A stretch of DNA of 35,443 bases from Asaia bogorensis (GCA_945869965.1 CAMBRC010000042.1:1-35443); one strand, 5' to 3'; counted from the stretch's first letter, positions 27,668-35,443 are shown. Numbers and translations: made by a program. Notes: a model not told the origin generated them from the sequence alone.

Positions 27668-28951
27668 TCAGACCACCGCTTCGCCACCGACCACAAGCTG
27701 GCTGCCGGTCCAGCCGATCAGGGCATAGCTGATGCCGTCGATCATTCTGGTGGCGCCGTTGTCGAAGCTGTACGACAGCGCGCCGGCATAGGGCGCGCGC
27801 AGCACGGCGACGCCGGTTTCCGCATCTGCCGGCAGGCCGGAGCCGGCGGTCATGTCGTAGGCGAGCCAGCCCGACCAGGAACTGTCCAGCCCGCGCATTG
27901 TCGACGCGCCGCCGCCGGCGTTCTGCCAGACATTGCCGCTGAAGCCGTTGGCGTTGTCCGCGGTCAGCGCATCCACCAGCACCGCCGGGCCGGCGGTGGA
28001 CAAGGCGGTGTTGCCGGCGATGAAATTGGCCTGGGTCAGGTCGAGGCTGCCGGCCAGGACGAAATCGCCGCGCAGCGGATGGGTTCCGCCGGGATCGCGC
28101 TGGTTCGCGTCGGCGAAGTTGCCGGCGACGGTGTTGCCGTGGGAATCGTAGAGCATGACGCCGGCCCCGTCATTGCCGGTGGCGAGATTGCCGATCACCG
28201 TGTTGCCGTATGTGTATTGGTCGAGCTGGATGCCGTTGCCGTCGGGGCCGGTGGCATCACGATTGTCGAAGGTGACGTTGCTGACGATGATGTTGGCGAT
28301 GCCGTAGCCGTTCGGGGCCGCTTCGGCGCCGCCGAAGACGTGGATGCCGCTCGCCCCGCTGATGGTAAGCCCGCTGCGGCTGACCGTGTTTGCGACGACG
28401 ATGAAGTTGTTGCCGGTGATGTCGATGCCGTGGGCGCCGCTGGCGGTGACCGTGTTGCCGGCGATCGTGGTGGGGTGGCCATCGGGGTTGCTGATTTCGT
28501 GGACGCCGATGCCGATGATGGCATTGTCGCGGACGGTATTTTGCACGATCGCATTATCCCCGCCGGCGCCGTTGCCGATCCACACGCCGATCATCGATTG
28601 CGCCAGGGTGTTGCCGTGGACCGAATTGTGGTGCGCGCCGGCCTGGATGGCGATGGCCGCACCGCCGGCGTTGCGGATCGTCATGCCGGACACCGTCACA
28701 TACGCGGCGCCGTTCAGGTTGATGATGCCGTCGATCACCGGTGCAGCCCCGCTGCCGTAGCTGCCGATGCGGATCGGTGCCGTGGCGGTGCCTTCGGCGG
28801 CGATGTTGATCGTGGCCGCGGTGCTGGTGCCGGCCCGCTGGACATAGGTGTTGCCGGGCGAGAACGTGACCTGGGACCAGCTTTTGTACGGACGGAACAG
28901 CGCCCCGCTACCGCCCGGCCTCGAGGTGGGGTCGATGAAGATGGTCGCCAT
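27668..28951 (-). CDS. Right-handed parallel beta-helix repeat protein
   Basis: 427 residues dominated by beta-helix coils with recurring GNTV/GN.. turns: VSGMTIRNAGGAAIAIQAG, HNSVHGNTLAQSMIGVWIG, NAIVQNTVRDNAIIGIGVH, TTIAGNTVTASGAHGIDI, NTVIGNLATGNDGAGVMLYD, NTVAGNFADANQ. The fold is that of pectate-lyase/NosD-like proteins, which bind or cleave polysaccharides. The N-terminus (FIDPTSRPGGSGALFRPYKSW) is the usual entry strand of such proteins, but no signal peptide precedes it, so export would need a non-classical route or type I secretion. The C-terminal about 60 residues (ALSYSFDNGATRMIDGISYA to LVVGGEAVV) form a separate beta element. Catalytic residues cannot be assigned. Confidence 0.85.
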   Translation of the reverse strand: MATIFIDPTSRPGGSGALFRPYKSWSQVTFSPGNTYVQRAGTSTAATINIAAEGTATAPIRIGSYGSGAAPVIDGIINLNGAAYVTVSGMTIRNAGGAAIAIQAGAHHNSVHGNTLAQSMIGVWIGNGAGGDNAIVQNTVRDNAIIGIGVHEISNPDGHPTTIAGNTVTASGAHGIDITGNNFIVVANTVSRSGLTISGASGIHVFGGAEAAPNGYGIANIIVSNVTFDNRDATGPDGNGIQLDQYTYGNTVIGNLATGNDGAGVMLYDSHGNTVAGNFADANQRDPGGTHPLRGDFVLAGSLDLTQANFIAGNTALSTAGPAVLVDALTADNANGFSGNVWQNAGGGASTMRGLDSSWSGWLAYDMTAGSGLPADAETGVAVLRAPYAGALSYSFDNGATRMIDGISYALIGWTGSQLVVGGEAVV

Positions 28952-29183
28952 GGCTGCCCTTCCGGATGATGCATCAGAACGGCCAGAAGTCCGCTGCTGG
29001 CGACTTCAGGTCGGCGCCAGGACGTTGGCCGCAGGTGGATCGGGTGAGGTCAGGGGCTGCCTGTCCCGCGCCGGGAGGAGCGGGTATCGCAGACGGGAAT
29101 TGCCAATCTGTTACTTTTGGTCGCAACCCGGCGGGAACCGGCGCGGCCGCAATAGCTAGCCGGAAGCGGCTATCCGGTCGCGC

Positions 29184-29810
29184 TCAGCCGAAGCGGTTGT
29201 GCCCCGGGGTGCCGCGCTTGCACCAGAAGACCACGATCACCACCAGGCCAACCAGCGGCACGAACATAATCAGCTGCCACCAGCCGCTGCGGTCGATGTC
29301 GTGCAGCCGGCGTGCGCCCACTGCCAGGCCGGGGATGAACGCCGCCAGGGAATACAGGCTGCTCAGCGGACTGACGCCATTGGCCAGCCCGAACAGTACC
29401 CCGTCCACCACCGAGAGCGCCGTGCCCACGAGCACGTTGAACAGCACGAAGAACCAGAATTCCGGACGCGCCGCCCGTCCCTGGAATGTCGCGTATTTGT
29501 TGAAGCAGGTGCGCACGGCAAAGATGAAGGCGTTGGCGCTGGTGCCGGCAGCCGCGCCCATCGGGGATGCGGCGGCATGGTAGGATGGGGCCATACCTTG
29601 CTGGGCCATACCTTGCGGAGCGGGGCCGCCCCCGAGCAGCATGGCCAGGGGCGACTGCGACAGTGGCGCCCAGGCCGCCATGGTGGGCGACCAGATTTGG
29701 GTATGCCCCGCGATCGTCCCGTTCTGCACCAGGGCGGCCATCTGGTCGGCCGAGAACGGGCCCTTGGTGGCGCCGCCTTCGGCGTAGTGCCATTGAGCGG
29801 TCTGGGACAT
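29184..29810 (-). CDS. GYF_2-DUF805 membrane protein
   Basis: 208 residues. The N-terminal GYF_2 domain (WHYAEGGATKGPFSADQMA through QIWSPTMAAWAPL, about 7-50) is a small peptide-binding module found on bacterial membrane proteins. A Gln/Met/Ala linker follows, then a DUF805 domain (about 100-205): FNKYATFQGRAARPEFWFFVLFNVL, then GARRLHDIDRSGWW and CKRGTPGHNRFG, with four membrane helices. The role of DUF805 is unknown. The GYF module should face the cytoplasm. The 232 bases upstream of the start, back to the beta-helix gene, hold nothing I can name. Confidence 0.88.
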   Translation of the reverse strand: MSQTAQWHYAEGGATKGPFSADQMAALVQNGTIAGHTQIWSPTMAAWAPLSQSPLAMLLGGGPAPQGMAQQGMAPSYHAAASPMGAAAGTSANAFIFAVRTCFNKYATFQGRAARPEFWFFVLFNVLVGTALSVVDGVLFGLANGVSPLSSLYSLAAFIPGLAVGARRLHDIDRSGWWQLIMFVPLVGLVVIVVFWCKRGTPGHNRFG

Positions 29811-29891
29811 GGTTCGCCTCGTTCGCGCGGTGGAAGCCGGGTGCGATTAGTGCACCAACCGTATGGTCCCGGCTATACTATTCCTGCGGCG

Positions 29892-30233
29892 CTATTTTTC
29901 CGGCTTGCTGTCGTTGGCCGGCTTGGGGTCGGCCAGCACCGAGCTGATGGTCTCGCGCAACACCTTGACCCGCACATTCGGCGCGATCTCGATCTCCACC
30001 TCGTTGCTGCCCTCGGTAACCTTCTGCACCACGCCAATGATGCCGCCGCCGGTCAGCACGCGGTCATTGCGCTTGATCGCCGCCAGCTTGGCCTTCAGCG
30101 CCTTTTGCTGCTGTTGCTGCGGGCGGATGAGCAGAAAATAGAACACGGCGAAGATCAGCACGATCGGCAGGAACTGGCCGGCGGTGGCGACGATGCCGCT
30201 TAGGTCCTGGGCGTAGGCCGGGGAAATCAACAT
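29892..30233 (-). CDS. yajC: Preprotein translocase subunit YajC
   Basis: 113 residues from MLISPAYAQD; the frame is open further up to 30302, but the extension lacks conservation and would enter the promoter region. A single membrane helix (FLPIVLIFAVFYFLLIRPQ, about 21-39) is followed by a cytoplasmic basic domain with NDRVLTGGGIIGVVQKV. Accessory subunit of the SecDF-YajC complex assisting protein export. secD and secF, which usually follow, are not present downstream here; instead the DUF805 gene lies 81 bases away. Divergent from the DUF815 gene, an arrangement common in Alphaproteobacteria. Confidence 0.94.
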   Translation of the reverse strand: MLISPAYAQDLSGIVATAGQFLPIVLIFAVFYFLLIRPQQQQQKALKAKLAAIKRNDRVLTGGGIIGVVQKVTEGSNEVEIEIAPNVRVKVLRETISSVLADPKPANDSKPEK

Positions 30234-30319
30234 GTATGGGGTGTGTCCGGGTTGCGGTGGTTGGCCGCGGACCATAGTTTCCGCGCCCTGCACGTCAAGC
30301 ACGATCGGATTGCCCCGTC

Positions 30320-31186
30320 ATGGACCAGCACCTTCTGGACACAGCACAGCGTATCGCCGCGGCCCTGGACCGCCTGGCGCCACCGCCGCCGCCGGTGCCG
30401 GACGTGACCTTGGCCGATGCCTTCGTCTGGCAGCCGGAGGGCGGCGAGCTGCGACCGGTGGCGCGGGTCAGCCGCGTCGACATCGACCTGTTGCAGGGTG
30501 TCGAGAGCCAGAAGGCGCAGATCCTGGCAAACACCACCCGCTTCGCCGCCGGCCTGCCGGCCAACAACGCCATGCTGTGGGGTGCCCGTGGCATGGGCAA
30601 GTCATCGCTGGTCAAGGCCGCCCATGCCCGCATCAACGCCGAGCGACCCGGTAGCCTGGCGCTGATCGAGATCCACCGCGAGGACATCGCCAGCCTGCCG
30701 GAGCTGCTGCGCCTGCTGCGGCGCGCTGATCTCAAGGGCTCCGAACGCCGCTGCCTGATCTTCTGCGACGATTTGTCGTTCGAGCGCGAGGACGCCGACT
30801 ACAAGGCGCTGAAATCGGTGCTCGACGGCGGCATCGAGGGTCGGCCGGCCAATGTGCTGTTCTACGCCACCTCGAACCGCCGCCACCTGATGCCGCGCGA
30901 CATGATCGAGAACGAGCGCAGCACGGCGATCCATGCCAGCGAGGCGATCGAGGAAAAGGTCTCGCTGTCCGACCGCTTCGGTCTGTGGATCGGCTTCTAC
31001 AGCTGCGACCAGGATGTGTTCTTCGCCATGATCGACGGCTACGCCGCGGCGCTGAAGCTGCCGATCGAGCCGGATGCGCTGCATGCCGCGGCGGTGGAAT
31101 GGAGCGTCACCCGCGGCGCCCGCTCCGGCCGGGTGGCGTGGCAATTCGTCCAGGACATGGCAGGAAGGCTGGGGGTGGCGGGCTGA
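30320..31186 (+). CDS. DUF815 AAA+ ATPase
   Basis: 288 residues. Walker A GARGMGKSS (88-96) and Walker B CLIFCDDLSFE (near 143-153), followed by sensor-1-like VLFYATSNRRHLMPRD (near 181-196) and IEEKVSLSDRFGLWIGF. This is the DUF815 family of uncharacterised AAA+ proteins. An 80-residue N-terminal helical region precedes the ATPase core. Function unknown; the fixed association with yajC suggests a housekeeping role. It ends four bases before the convergent oxidoreductase gene. Confidence 0.92.
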   Translation: MDQHLLDTAQRIAAALDRLAPPPPPVPDVTLADAFVWQPEGGELRPVARVSRVDIDLLQGVESQKAQILANTTRFAAGLPANNAMLWGARGMGKSSLVKAAHARINAERPGSLALIEIHREDIASLPELLRLLRRADLKGSERRCLIFCDDLSFEREDADYKALKSVLDGGIEGRPANVLFYATSNRRHLMPRDMIENERSTAIHASEAIEEKVSLSDRFGLWIGFYSCDQDVFFAMIDGYAAALKLPIEPDALHAAAVEWSVTRGARSGRVAWQFVQDMAGRLGVAG

Positions 31187-31190
31187 CCGG

Positions 31191-32207
31191 TCAACGCCGG
31201 CGCAGCGCCGTCTCCTCGGCCTCCAGCGCCAGGCGGCACACCGCGAAGCAATGGGCTTGGGTCATCGCCGTCTCGGTGCGGTCGCGCAGGTCGTTCGCGA
31301 AGGCACGGAACGTCAAAACCGGCACCCCGGCACAGGCGATGTGCTCGGTCTTGCTGTTGGTCACCAGGAACAGGTGCTGCCCGCCCTCGCGCCCGGCGAG
31401 GTCAAGGTTCTTGCGCAGCTCGATATAGCCCTCGGTGCCAACGATGAAGGCGCGCCCGTCGCCCCAATCGGCCAGCCCGTTCGGGGTGAACCAGTGCATC
31501 TGCATCGTGCCGGTGGCGACATCGTTGCGCAAGATCATCTCGCCCCAATCTTGAAAGTCCGAAACCGGCGTGCGCTCCGGCGCCACCGTGCGAATCGCGG
31601 CATGGACGATCTCGGCATCCGTTCGCCCGGTCAGGTGCAGGAAGGCGTCGATCTGGTGACAGCCGATATCGACCAGGATCGAGCCGTTGGTGCGCGCATC
31701 CCAGAACCAGTCGGGCCGCGTCGGCCGGTTCATCCGGTGTGGCGCCATCGTGGTGGTGGAGACCAGCCGGCCGACCGCGCCCTGCTGCACCAGTTCGCGC
31801 GCCCGTGCGCTGGCCGGCGACTGGAAGCGCTCGCCGAACACCACGGCGAAGAACCGCCCGGTCTCGGCCACCGCCGCCTCGACGGCCGCCAGGTCGGCGC
31901 GCGTGGTGATGCCCGGCTTGTCGGCCAACACGTCCTTGCCGCGCCGCATCGCTTCGATCGCTAGCGCCGCGCGCTCGCTCGGGATGGCGGCGGTGACGAT
32001 CAGGGTGATGGAGGGGTCATCCATCAGCCGGTCGCGCTCGGCAACTTCCGGCACGTGGGGAAAGCGCTTGCGAAAGCCCTCCAGCACATGCGGGTTGGTG
32101 GTGACGTTCCACCAGCCGGCGCAGTCCAGCCCGGCATCAATCAGGTATTGGGTCAGTTCGTAGACGTGGCGATGATCGATGCCGATCACCGCAAAGCGCA
32201 GGGTCAT
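31191..32207 (-). CDS. Gfo/Idh/MocA-family oxidoreductase
   Basis: 338 residues. The N-terminal Rossmann domain starts with FAVIGIDHRHVYEL, where the canonical GxGxxG is changed to GIDHRH, a variant seen in a subset of the family. ADKPGITT (Asp96-Lys97-Pro98) is the EKP-equivalent motif with catalytic Lys97. SILVDIGCHQIDAFLHLTG supplies the usual Asp/His active-site pair. Likely an NAD(P)-dependent sugar or sugar-acid dehydrogenase. Last gene of the minus-strand operon after GT61 (36-base gap), so a nucleotide-sugar or glycan-modifying role is inferred. Confidence 0.87.
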   Translation of the reverse strand: MTLRFAVIGIDHRHVYELTQYLIDAGLDCAGWWNVTTNPHVLEGFRKRFPHVPEVAERDRLMDDPSITLIVTAAIPSERAALAIEAMRRGKDVLADKPGITTRADLAAVEAAVAETGRFFAVVFGERFQSPASARARELVQQGAVGRLVSTTTMAPHRMNRPTRPDWFWDARTNGSILVDIGCHQIDAFLHLTGRTDAEIVHAAIRTVAPERTPVSDFQDWGEMILRNDVATGTMQMHWFTPNGLADWGDGRAFIVGTEGYIELRKNLDLAGREGGQHLFLVTNSKTEHIACAGVPVLTFRAFANDLRDRTETAMTQAHCFAVCRLALEAEETALRRR

Positions 32208-32243
32208 GGCGCGGCCTCCCGTGTTGCCGTGATGCTAGCCACG

Positions 32244-33353
32244 TCACCCCGTGGCCGCCAACCGACCGAGGATGGTGTCGAGCAGGGCGGGCGGCACCGT
32301 CATGTCGTCGCTGAACGCCGCCGCGTTGCCGGGCACCACCGGCGCGGTGAAGCCCCAATCGAATGCCAGCCCGCCGAGACAGGCGATGTTCCAGAAGAAC
32401 GGATCGGCGGTGCCGGGGTCGAACATCGCCATATGCCCGCCAGGTGCCATCGCGGCGGTCAGCGTCAACCCGGCCCCCATCGGCCCCGCCACCACGCGCG
32501 CGCCAGCAAACAGCGCCACCTGCGCTGGAAAATCCAGCCGCGACGGCTCCACCACCGTCAGTCCCGCGGCCTCGGCGCGCGCCTGCACCTCGGCGGCGTT
32601 GGTCATCCGCCGCCGGGCATCCTCGGGGCGCGCCACGAACAGCCGCGACGGTCCCTCGCCCTTCGGCGCCGCCGCCACCAGCCGTGCCATCAGCCGCGCC
32701 AGGCTCGGCGACAGCCGATGCGGATACAGCGATGGCGGCGACACCCAATGCAGCGCCGCCACCCGCGCCACCGTCCGCTCGGGACAGACAACCAACTCGG
32801 CCTGCAACCCCAGCGCCCGCAACGCGAAGTCCAGCGCGGCACGATGCGGCACCGCCTCCTCCGGCAACAGCAGCCGCACCTCGGAGAGCCCCATCGCCAC
32901 CAGATGCAACAGCCGCGGGATCGCCTCGGCCACCACATGGCCGAAATTGTCGGAATACTGCTTGAAGATCGCCACCACTGGCGGGCCGGGCGCCGGAATG
33001 GCCACCACATCGCCTTCGGCAATCAACGCCAGTTGCTGCAACTGGTAGTCGCGGCGCCAGGACTCGGCTCCGACGTCGTGGAAGCTCTCGGCGATCCCGG
33101 TGCCGTCGCGGGTAATCACCTGCTTGCCGTCCAGCACGAAGGCGTCCTGATAGACCATCACCGCCTCGGCCGGACAGGGCACATTGGGCCGCGTCAGCGC
33201 CGCCTGAAACCGCTCGCGCATCGGCGCGAAATCGCAGCGATACTCGAACAGCGCAGGCGGTCGCGAGGCATAGCGCGAGTCGGGTTGGATGAAGACCATC
33301 TGCCCACCAGGTGCGGCGGCATAGCGCGCCATCGGGATCGGCGAGTCGCTCAC
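32244..33353 (-). CDS. GT61-family glycosyltransferase
   Basis: 369 residues of the DUF563/GT61 family. The conserved centre is IFKQYSDNFGHVVAEAIPRLLHL (in short: NFGHVVAEAIPRL) near 130-150, followed by SRLFVARPEDARRRMTNAAE and the C-terminal VALFAGARVVAGPMGAGLT, the family's most typical block (GPxGAGLT). Transfers a sugar, often xylose or another pentose, to a glycan acceptor. The start is a GTG at 33353-33351 overlapping the TGA of the upstream ATPase gene (GTGA), so translation is coupled. Confidence 0.87.
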   Translation of the reverse strand: MSDSPIPMARYAAAPGGQMVFIQPDSRYASRPPALFEYRCDFAPMRERFQAALTRPNVPCPAEAVMVYQDAFVLDGKQVITRDGTGIAESFHDVGAESWRRDYQLQQLALIAEGDVVAIPAPGPPVVAIFKQYSDNFGHVVAEAIPRLLHLVAMGLSEVRLLLPEEAVPHRAALDFALRALGLQAELVVCPERTVARVAALHWVSPPSLYPHRLSPSLARLMARLVAAAPKGEGPSRLFVARPEDARRRMTNAAEVQARAEAAGLTVVEPSRLDFPAQVALFAGARVVAGPMGAGLTLTAAMAPGGHMAMFDPGTADPFFWNIACLGGLAFDWGFTAPVVPGNAAAFSDDMTVPPALLDTILGRLAATG

Positions 33354-34069
33354 GTCCCAGCCCCAACTGGCACCCCAACTGGCACCCCAACCGCCGCATC
33401 CCGCACCACCCGCCCGTCCACCAGATGGATGCGCCGCTGCGCGATCGCCGCCAGCCCCTCGTCATGCGTCACCGCGATCACCGTCCGGCCATCCGTCGCC
33501 AGCCGCGCCAGCACGTCGAACACCGCCGCCGCGTTGCGCGTGTCCAGCGAGCCTGTCGGCTCGTCGGCCAACACCACACGGGGATCATTGGCCAACGCGC
33601 GCGCCACTGCGGTGCGCTGCCGCTGCCCGCCCGACAAGGCGTCAGGCTTCTTGTGCGCCTGGTCGGCCATGCCGAGCGAGTCGAGCAGCGCCATCCCCCG
33701 CACCCGCATCTGCGGCCGCGTCAGCGCGCCCAACTGCCGCATCGGCAGCATCACGTTGTCCAGCACGCTGAACTCCGGCAACAGGAAATGGAACTGGAAC
33801 ACAAAGCCGAACACCGCCAGACGCATCCGCGTGCGCGCGGCGTCGTCCAGCCGCGAGGTGGCGGCCCCCCCGACAAACACCTCGCCATGCGTCGGGATGT
33901 CCAGCAACCCCAGCAGATACAACAACGACGACTTGCCCGAACCCGACGGCCCGGTGATCACACTGAAACTGGCCGGCTGAAACGCCAGCGTCACCTCGGC
34001 GACCAGCGTGGTCGGTACCGGCCCCGGCAGCACGCGGCCGAGGCCTTCGGTGCGCAGAATATCGGTCAC
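33350..34069 (-). CDS. LolD-like ABC transporter ATPase
   Basis: 239 residues, MacB/LolD (3.A.1.125-like) ATPase. Walker A GPSGSGKSS (40-48), Q-loop VFQFHFLLPEFSVLDNV (Gln92), signature LSGGQRQRTAVARAL (from 145), Walker B VVLADEPTGSLD (165-176), H-loop His202. The FxFQxHxLLPEF stretch is LolD-like. Start is a GTG at 34069-34067 overlapping the permease TGA (GTGA); a much longer frame upstream only reads through the permease gene. The C-terminus ends in a short GVPVGVPVG repeat made by a 12-base tandem duplication. Energises the adjacent permease. Confidence 0.93.
   Translation of the reverse strand: MTDILRTEGLGRVLPGPVPTTLVAEVTLAFQPASFSVITGPSGSGKSSLLYLLGLLDIPTHGEVFVGGAATSRLDDAARTRMRLAVFGFVFQFHFLLPEFSVLDNVMLPMRQLGALTRPQMRVRGMALLDSLGMADQAHKKPDALSGGQRQRTAVARALANDPRVVLADEPTGSLDTRNAAAVFDVLARLATDGRTVIAVTHDEGLAAIAQRRIHLVDGRVVRDAAVGVPVGVPVGAGT
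33361..33391. repeat. 12-base tandem repeat at 3' end of the ATPase gene
   Basis: CCCCAACTGGCA occurs twice in tandem (33361-33372, 33373-33384) with a third partial unit (CCCCAAC). In frame it adds Gly-Val-Pro-Val units to the protein tail just before the stop. Confidence 0.85.
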
Positions 34070-35316
34070 GTCGCGCCCCGGATGATCGCCAGCGGATCGG
34101 TTCGCGCGGCCTTGCGGGCGGGAATCCAGGCCGCCACCACCGCGGACGCCAGCGCAATCCCGGCGGCAAGGCCGTATGTCGACAGCGACTTCGCCACTTT
34201 CAACGTGACCACCGTGCCATCCTCGTTTGCGGCACCCGGCGCGGGGACCGTCTCGATCAAGGCCGAGCCCGCCCATCCCAGCAGCCAGCCCGCCGCCACC
34301 CCCATCAGCCCGACTGCGATGCCCTCGACGACGAACGTCAGCACCACGCTGGCCCGCGTCATGCCGATCGAGCGCATGATCGCGATATCGCGCGCCTTCT
34401 CGCTGACCACGGTCGAGATGATGTTGAAAATCCCGAACCCCGCCACCAGCAGGATCGCCCCGGTGCTGCCATAGATGATCACATTCTGCAGCACGAACAC
34501 CTCCAGGATGCGCGCGAACGTCTCCTCCCACGGCGCCGCCTTGTAGCCCCAGCGCCCCTCCGCCAGCGCCGCGATCGCGCGCGACTGCCCGATATCGGCC
34601 AGCCGGATATGGATCTCGTTGACCACCCGTGGCCGCGCCTGCATCGATTGCTGGCGGTTCAGCGCGACAAAGACTTGGCCGAGATCCTGCTGCTCCAGCC
34701 CGGTATGGAAAATGCCGACAATCCGCAGCACGCTCTCGCCGCCCGCCGCCGTCGCCACGCTGATCGTGTCGCCGAGCGAGGCGCCCATCTTCTTCGCCAG
34801 TTCCCGACCCAGCACGATCCCGTCCGGCCGCGCCGCCAATGCCTCGAGGCTGCCCTGCTTGATGTCCTTGGACAACCGCGTGACCTGGGCCTCGCGCACC
34901 GGGTCGATGCCGCTCGCCGCCACCGCGAAATCCCGCCCCGCGCGGCGCAACAGCATCTGCCCGCGCAAGGTCGGCGCCACCGCCACCCCCGGCATCGCCG
35001 CCAAGGCCTGCATGATCTCGCCGGCGTTGGCGATCCCGCGGATGGGATCACGCGGCAATATCCGATTCACACTTACCGCCCCGCCCGGATGCAGCATGAC
35101 CAGCGGCTGCGGCGCCGGCAGCCGGACCTCGTCGGTAATGGTCACATGCGGATTGGTATCGATCAGCTGATTGAAGAAGAACGCCTGGAACCCGCCCATC
35201 AAGCCAGTGACCGCAATGAAAACCCCAACCCCCAGTGCCACCCCCAGTACCGAAACCAACGTCTGCCGCCGCCGGCCGCGCAGATGGGCGGCTGCAATGG
35301 TGAGCGGGAGGGTCAT
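34066..35316 (-). CDS. LolC/FtsX-like ABC transporter permease
   Basis: 416 residues from MTLPLTIAAAHLRGRRRQ. First membrane helix SVLGVALGVGVFIAVTGLMGGF (in segments, about 20-42), a large periplasmic domain (about 45-270; DTNPHVTITDE, GQMLLRRAGRDF, GIFHTGLEQQDLGQVFV), then the FtsX domain with three helices: VIIYGSTGAILLVAGFGIFNII, then EKARDIAIMRSIGMTRASVV, the coupling-helix region typical of FtsX/MacB/LolC, and WIPARKAARTDPLAIIRG at the end. Extracts or pushes a periplasmic-face substrate such as a lipoprotein. True LolCDE substrate or another is unclear, because a single permease is paired with GT61 and Gfo genes instead of LolE. No ribosome site precedes the ATG; the gap upstream holds a family B repeat. 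Confidence 0.9.
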   Translation of the reverse strand: MTLPLTIAAAHLRGRRRQTLVSVLGVALGVGVFIAVTGLMGGFQAFFFNQLIDTNPHVTITDEVRLPAPQPLVMLHPGGAVSVNRILPRDPIRGIANAGEIMQALAAMPGVAVAPTLRGQMLLRRAGRDFAVAASGIDPVREAQVTRLSKDIKQGSLEALAARPDGIVLGRELAKKMGASLGDTISVATAAGGESVLRIVGIFHTGLEQQDLGQVFVALNRQQSMQARPRVVNEIHIRLADIGQSRAIAALAEGRWGYKAAPWEETFARILEVFVLQNVIIYGSTGAILLVAGFGIFNIISTVVSEKARDIAIMRSIGMTRASVVLTFVVEGIAVGLMGVAAGWLLGWAGSALIETVPAPGAANEDGTVVTLKVAKSLSTYGLAAGIALASAVVAAWIPARKAARTDPLAIIRGAT

Positions 35317-35332
35317 GCGGGAGAAAGCAAGG

Positions 35333-35376
35333 CCAGGGGCTTTGCCCCTGGACCCCACCAGGGTCCGAGACCCTGG
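35333..35376. repeat. Family B palindromic repeat, copy at 35.3 kb
   Basis: The core CCAGGGGCTTTGCCCCTGG (35333-35351) is followed by a second 19-base palindrome CCAGGGTCCGAGACCCTGG (35358-35376). It fills most of the 70-base gap between the upstream partial gene and the permease. Confidence 0.75.
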
Positions 35377-35386
35377 ACCTCAACCA

Positions 35387-35443
35387 TCAAGCGCCTTCGG
35401 CAAGGGTGGGCATCGAGGCCTTCATGAAGGCCTCGATGCCCAC
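35387..35443 (-). CDS. 3' tip of a gene running off the window
   Basis: From the last base the minus strand reads 18 sense codons (VGIEAFMKASMPTLAEGA) and a TGA at 35389-35387. The composition is coding-like and the stop lies just before a family B repeat, as expected for a gene end. Too short to identify; an EAF...P C-terminus occurs in crotonase-fold enzymes, but that is only a guess. Confidence 0.4.
   Translation of the reverse strand: MGIEAFMKASMPTLAEGA
35406..35443. repeat. 38-base perfect palindrome at the window end
   Basis: The last 38 bases equal their own reverse complement: GTGGGCATCGAGGCCTTCA is followed by its exact inverse. No spacer separates the halves. It overlaps the tail of the partial gene. 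Confidence 0.9.

Noticed and set aside
34070-34531. N-terminal extension of the ABC ATPase frame up to 34531
   Set aside because: It only reads through the permease gene; the GTG at 34069 in a GTGA overlap is the coherent start.

Overview
The window is high-GC bacterial DNA, most likely from an alphaproteobacterium. The evidence is the gyrA-coaD-cyclophilin block, a divergent ssb/uvrA pair sharing a GAAC-N7-GAAC LexA box, a class I PHA synthase, a yajC/DUF815 divergent pair and an NDUFAF6-like phytoene-synthase relative. The dispersed AT-rich and GC-rich palindromic repeats and the overall gene mix suggest Acetobacteraceae or another Rhodospirillales lineage. That placement is inference; there is no rRNA here to settle it.

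Layout. 1-4 kb: the 5' two thirds of a homoserine dehydrogenase gene and an OmpA-like lipoprotein gene (both minus strand), divergent from phaC. 4-7 kb: a composite inverted repeat, an atypical tRNA-Pro(UGG), an orphan gene with a TTG start, a SelA-like PLP enzyme with an extra C-terminal beta domain, and a small basic protein gene that appears to be transcribed leaderless from a near-consensus promoter. 7-11 kb: a metabolic locus of a sugar-isomerase-like TIM barrel and a GMC flavoprotein (minus strand, 1-base gap), divergent from a periplasmic cytochrome c and a class II aldolase. 11-17 kb: a four-pass membrane protein, then gyrA-coaD-cyclophilin-cyclophilin (all minus strand) with palindromic repeats in the gaps. 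17-20 kb: ssb and uvrA. 20-25 kb: a redox module of LysR regulator, AhpD-like protein, peroxiredoxin-like protein and EamA exporter, then a secreted catalase-related peroxidase. 25-31 kb: methyltransferase, squalene/phytoene-synthase-like protein, Fe superoxide dismutase, a beta-helix protein, a GYF_2-DUF805 membrane protein, yajC and a DUF815 ATPase. 31-35 kb: a minus-strand operon of a LolC/FtsX-like permease, LolD-like ATPase, GT61 glycosyltransferase and Gfo/Idh/MocA oxidoreductase, stitched by GTGA overlaps. The last 57 bases are the 3' tip of another minus-strand gene.

The most distinctive non-coding content is two families of large palindromic elements. Family A is a 24-base AT-rich hairpin flanking a second inverted repeat; it lies directly behind phaC and uvrA. 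Family B is built around CCAGGGGCTTNGCCCCTGG and occurs in four places. Strand composition also changes with position: the plus strand is C-rich over about 1-9.9 kb and 31-35 kb but G-rich over about 10-26 kb, regardless of gene direction. That hints at an inverted segment or a replication-related boundary. I found no CRISPR array, insertion sequence, prophage or obvious defence system. I do not see a clearly new biological system; the best candidates for novelty are the repeat families, the A37 tRNA-Pro, the leaderless gene, the PLP-beta-domain fusion and the ABC-GT61-Gfo operon.
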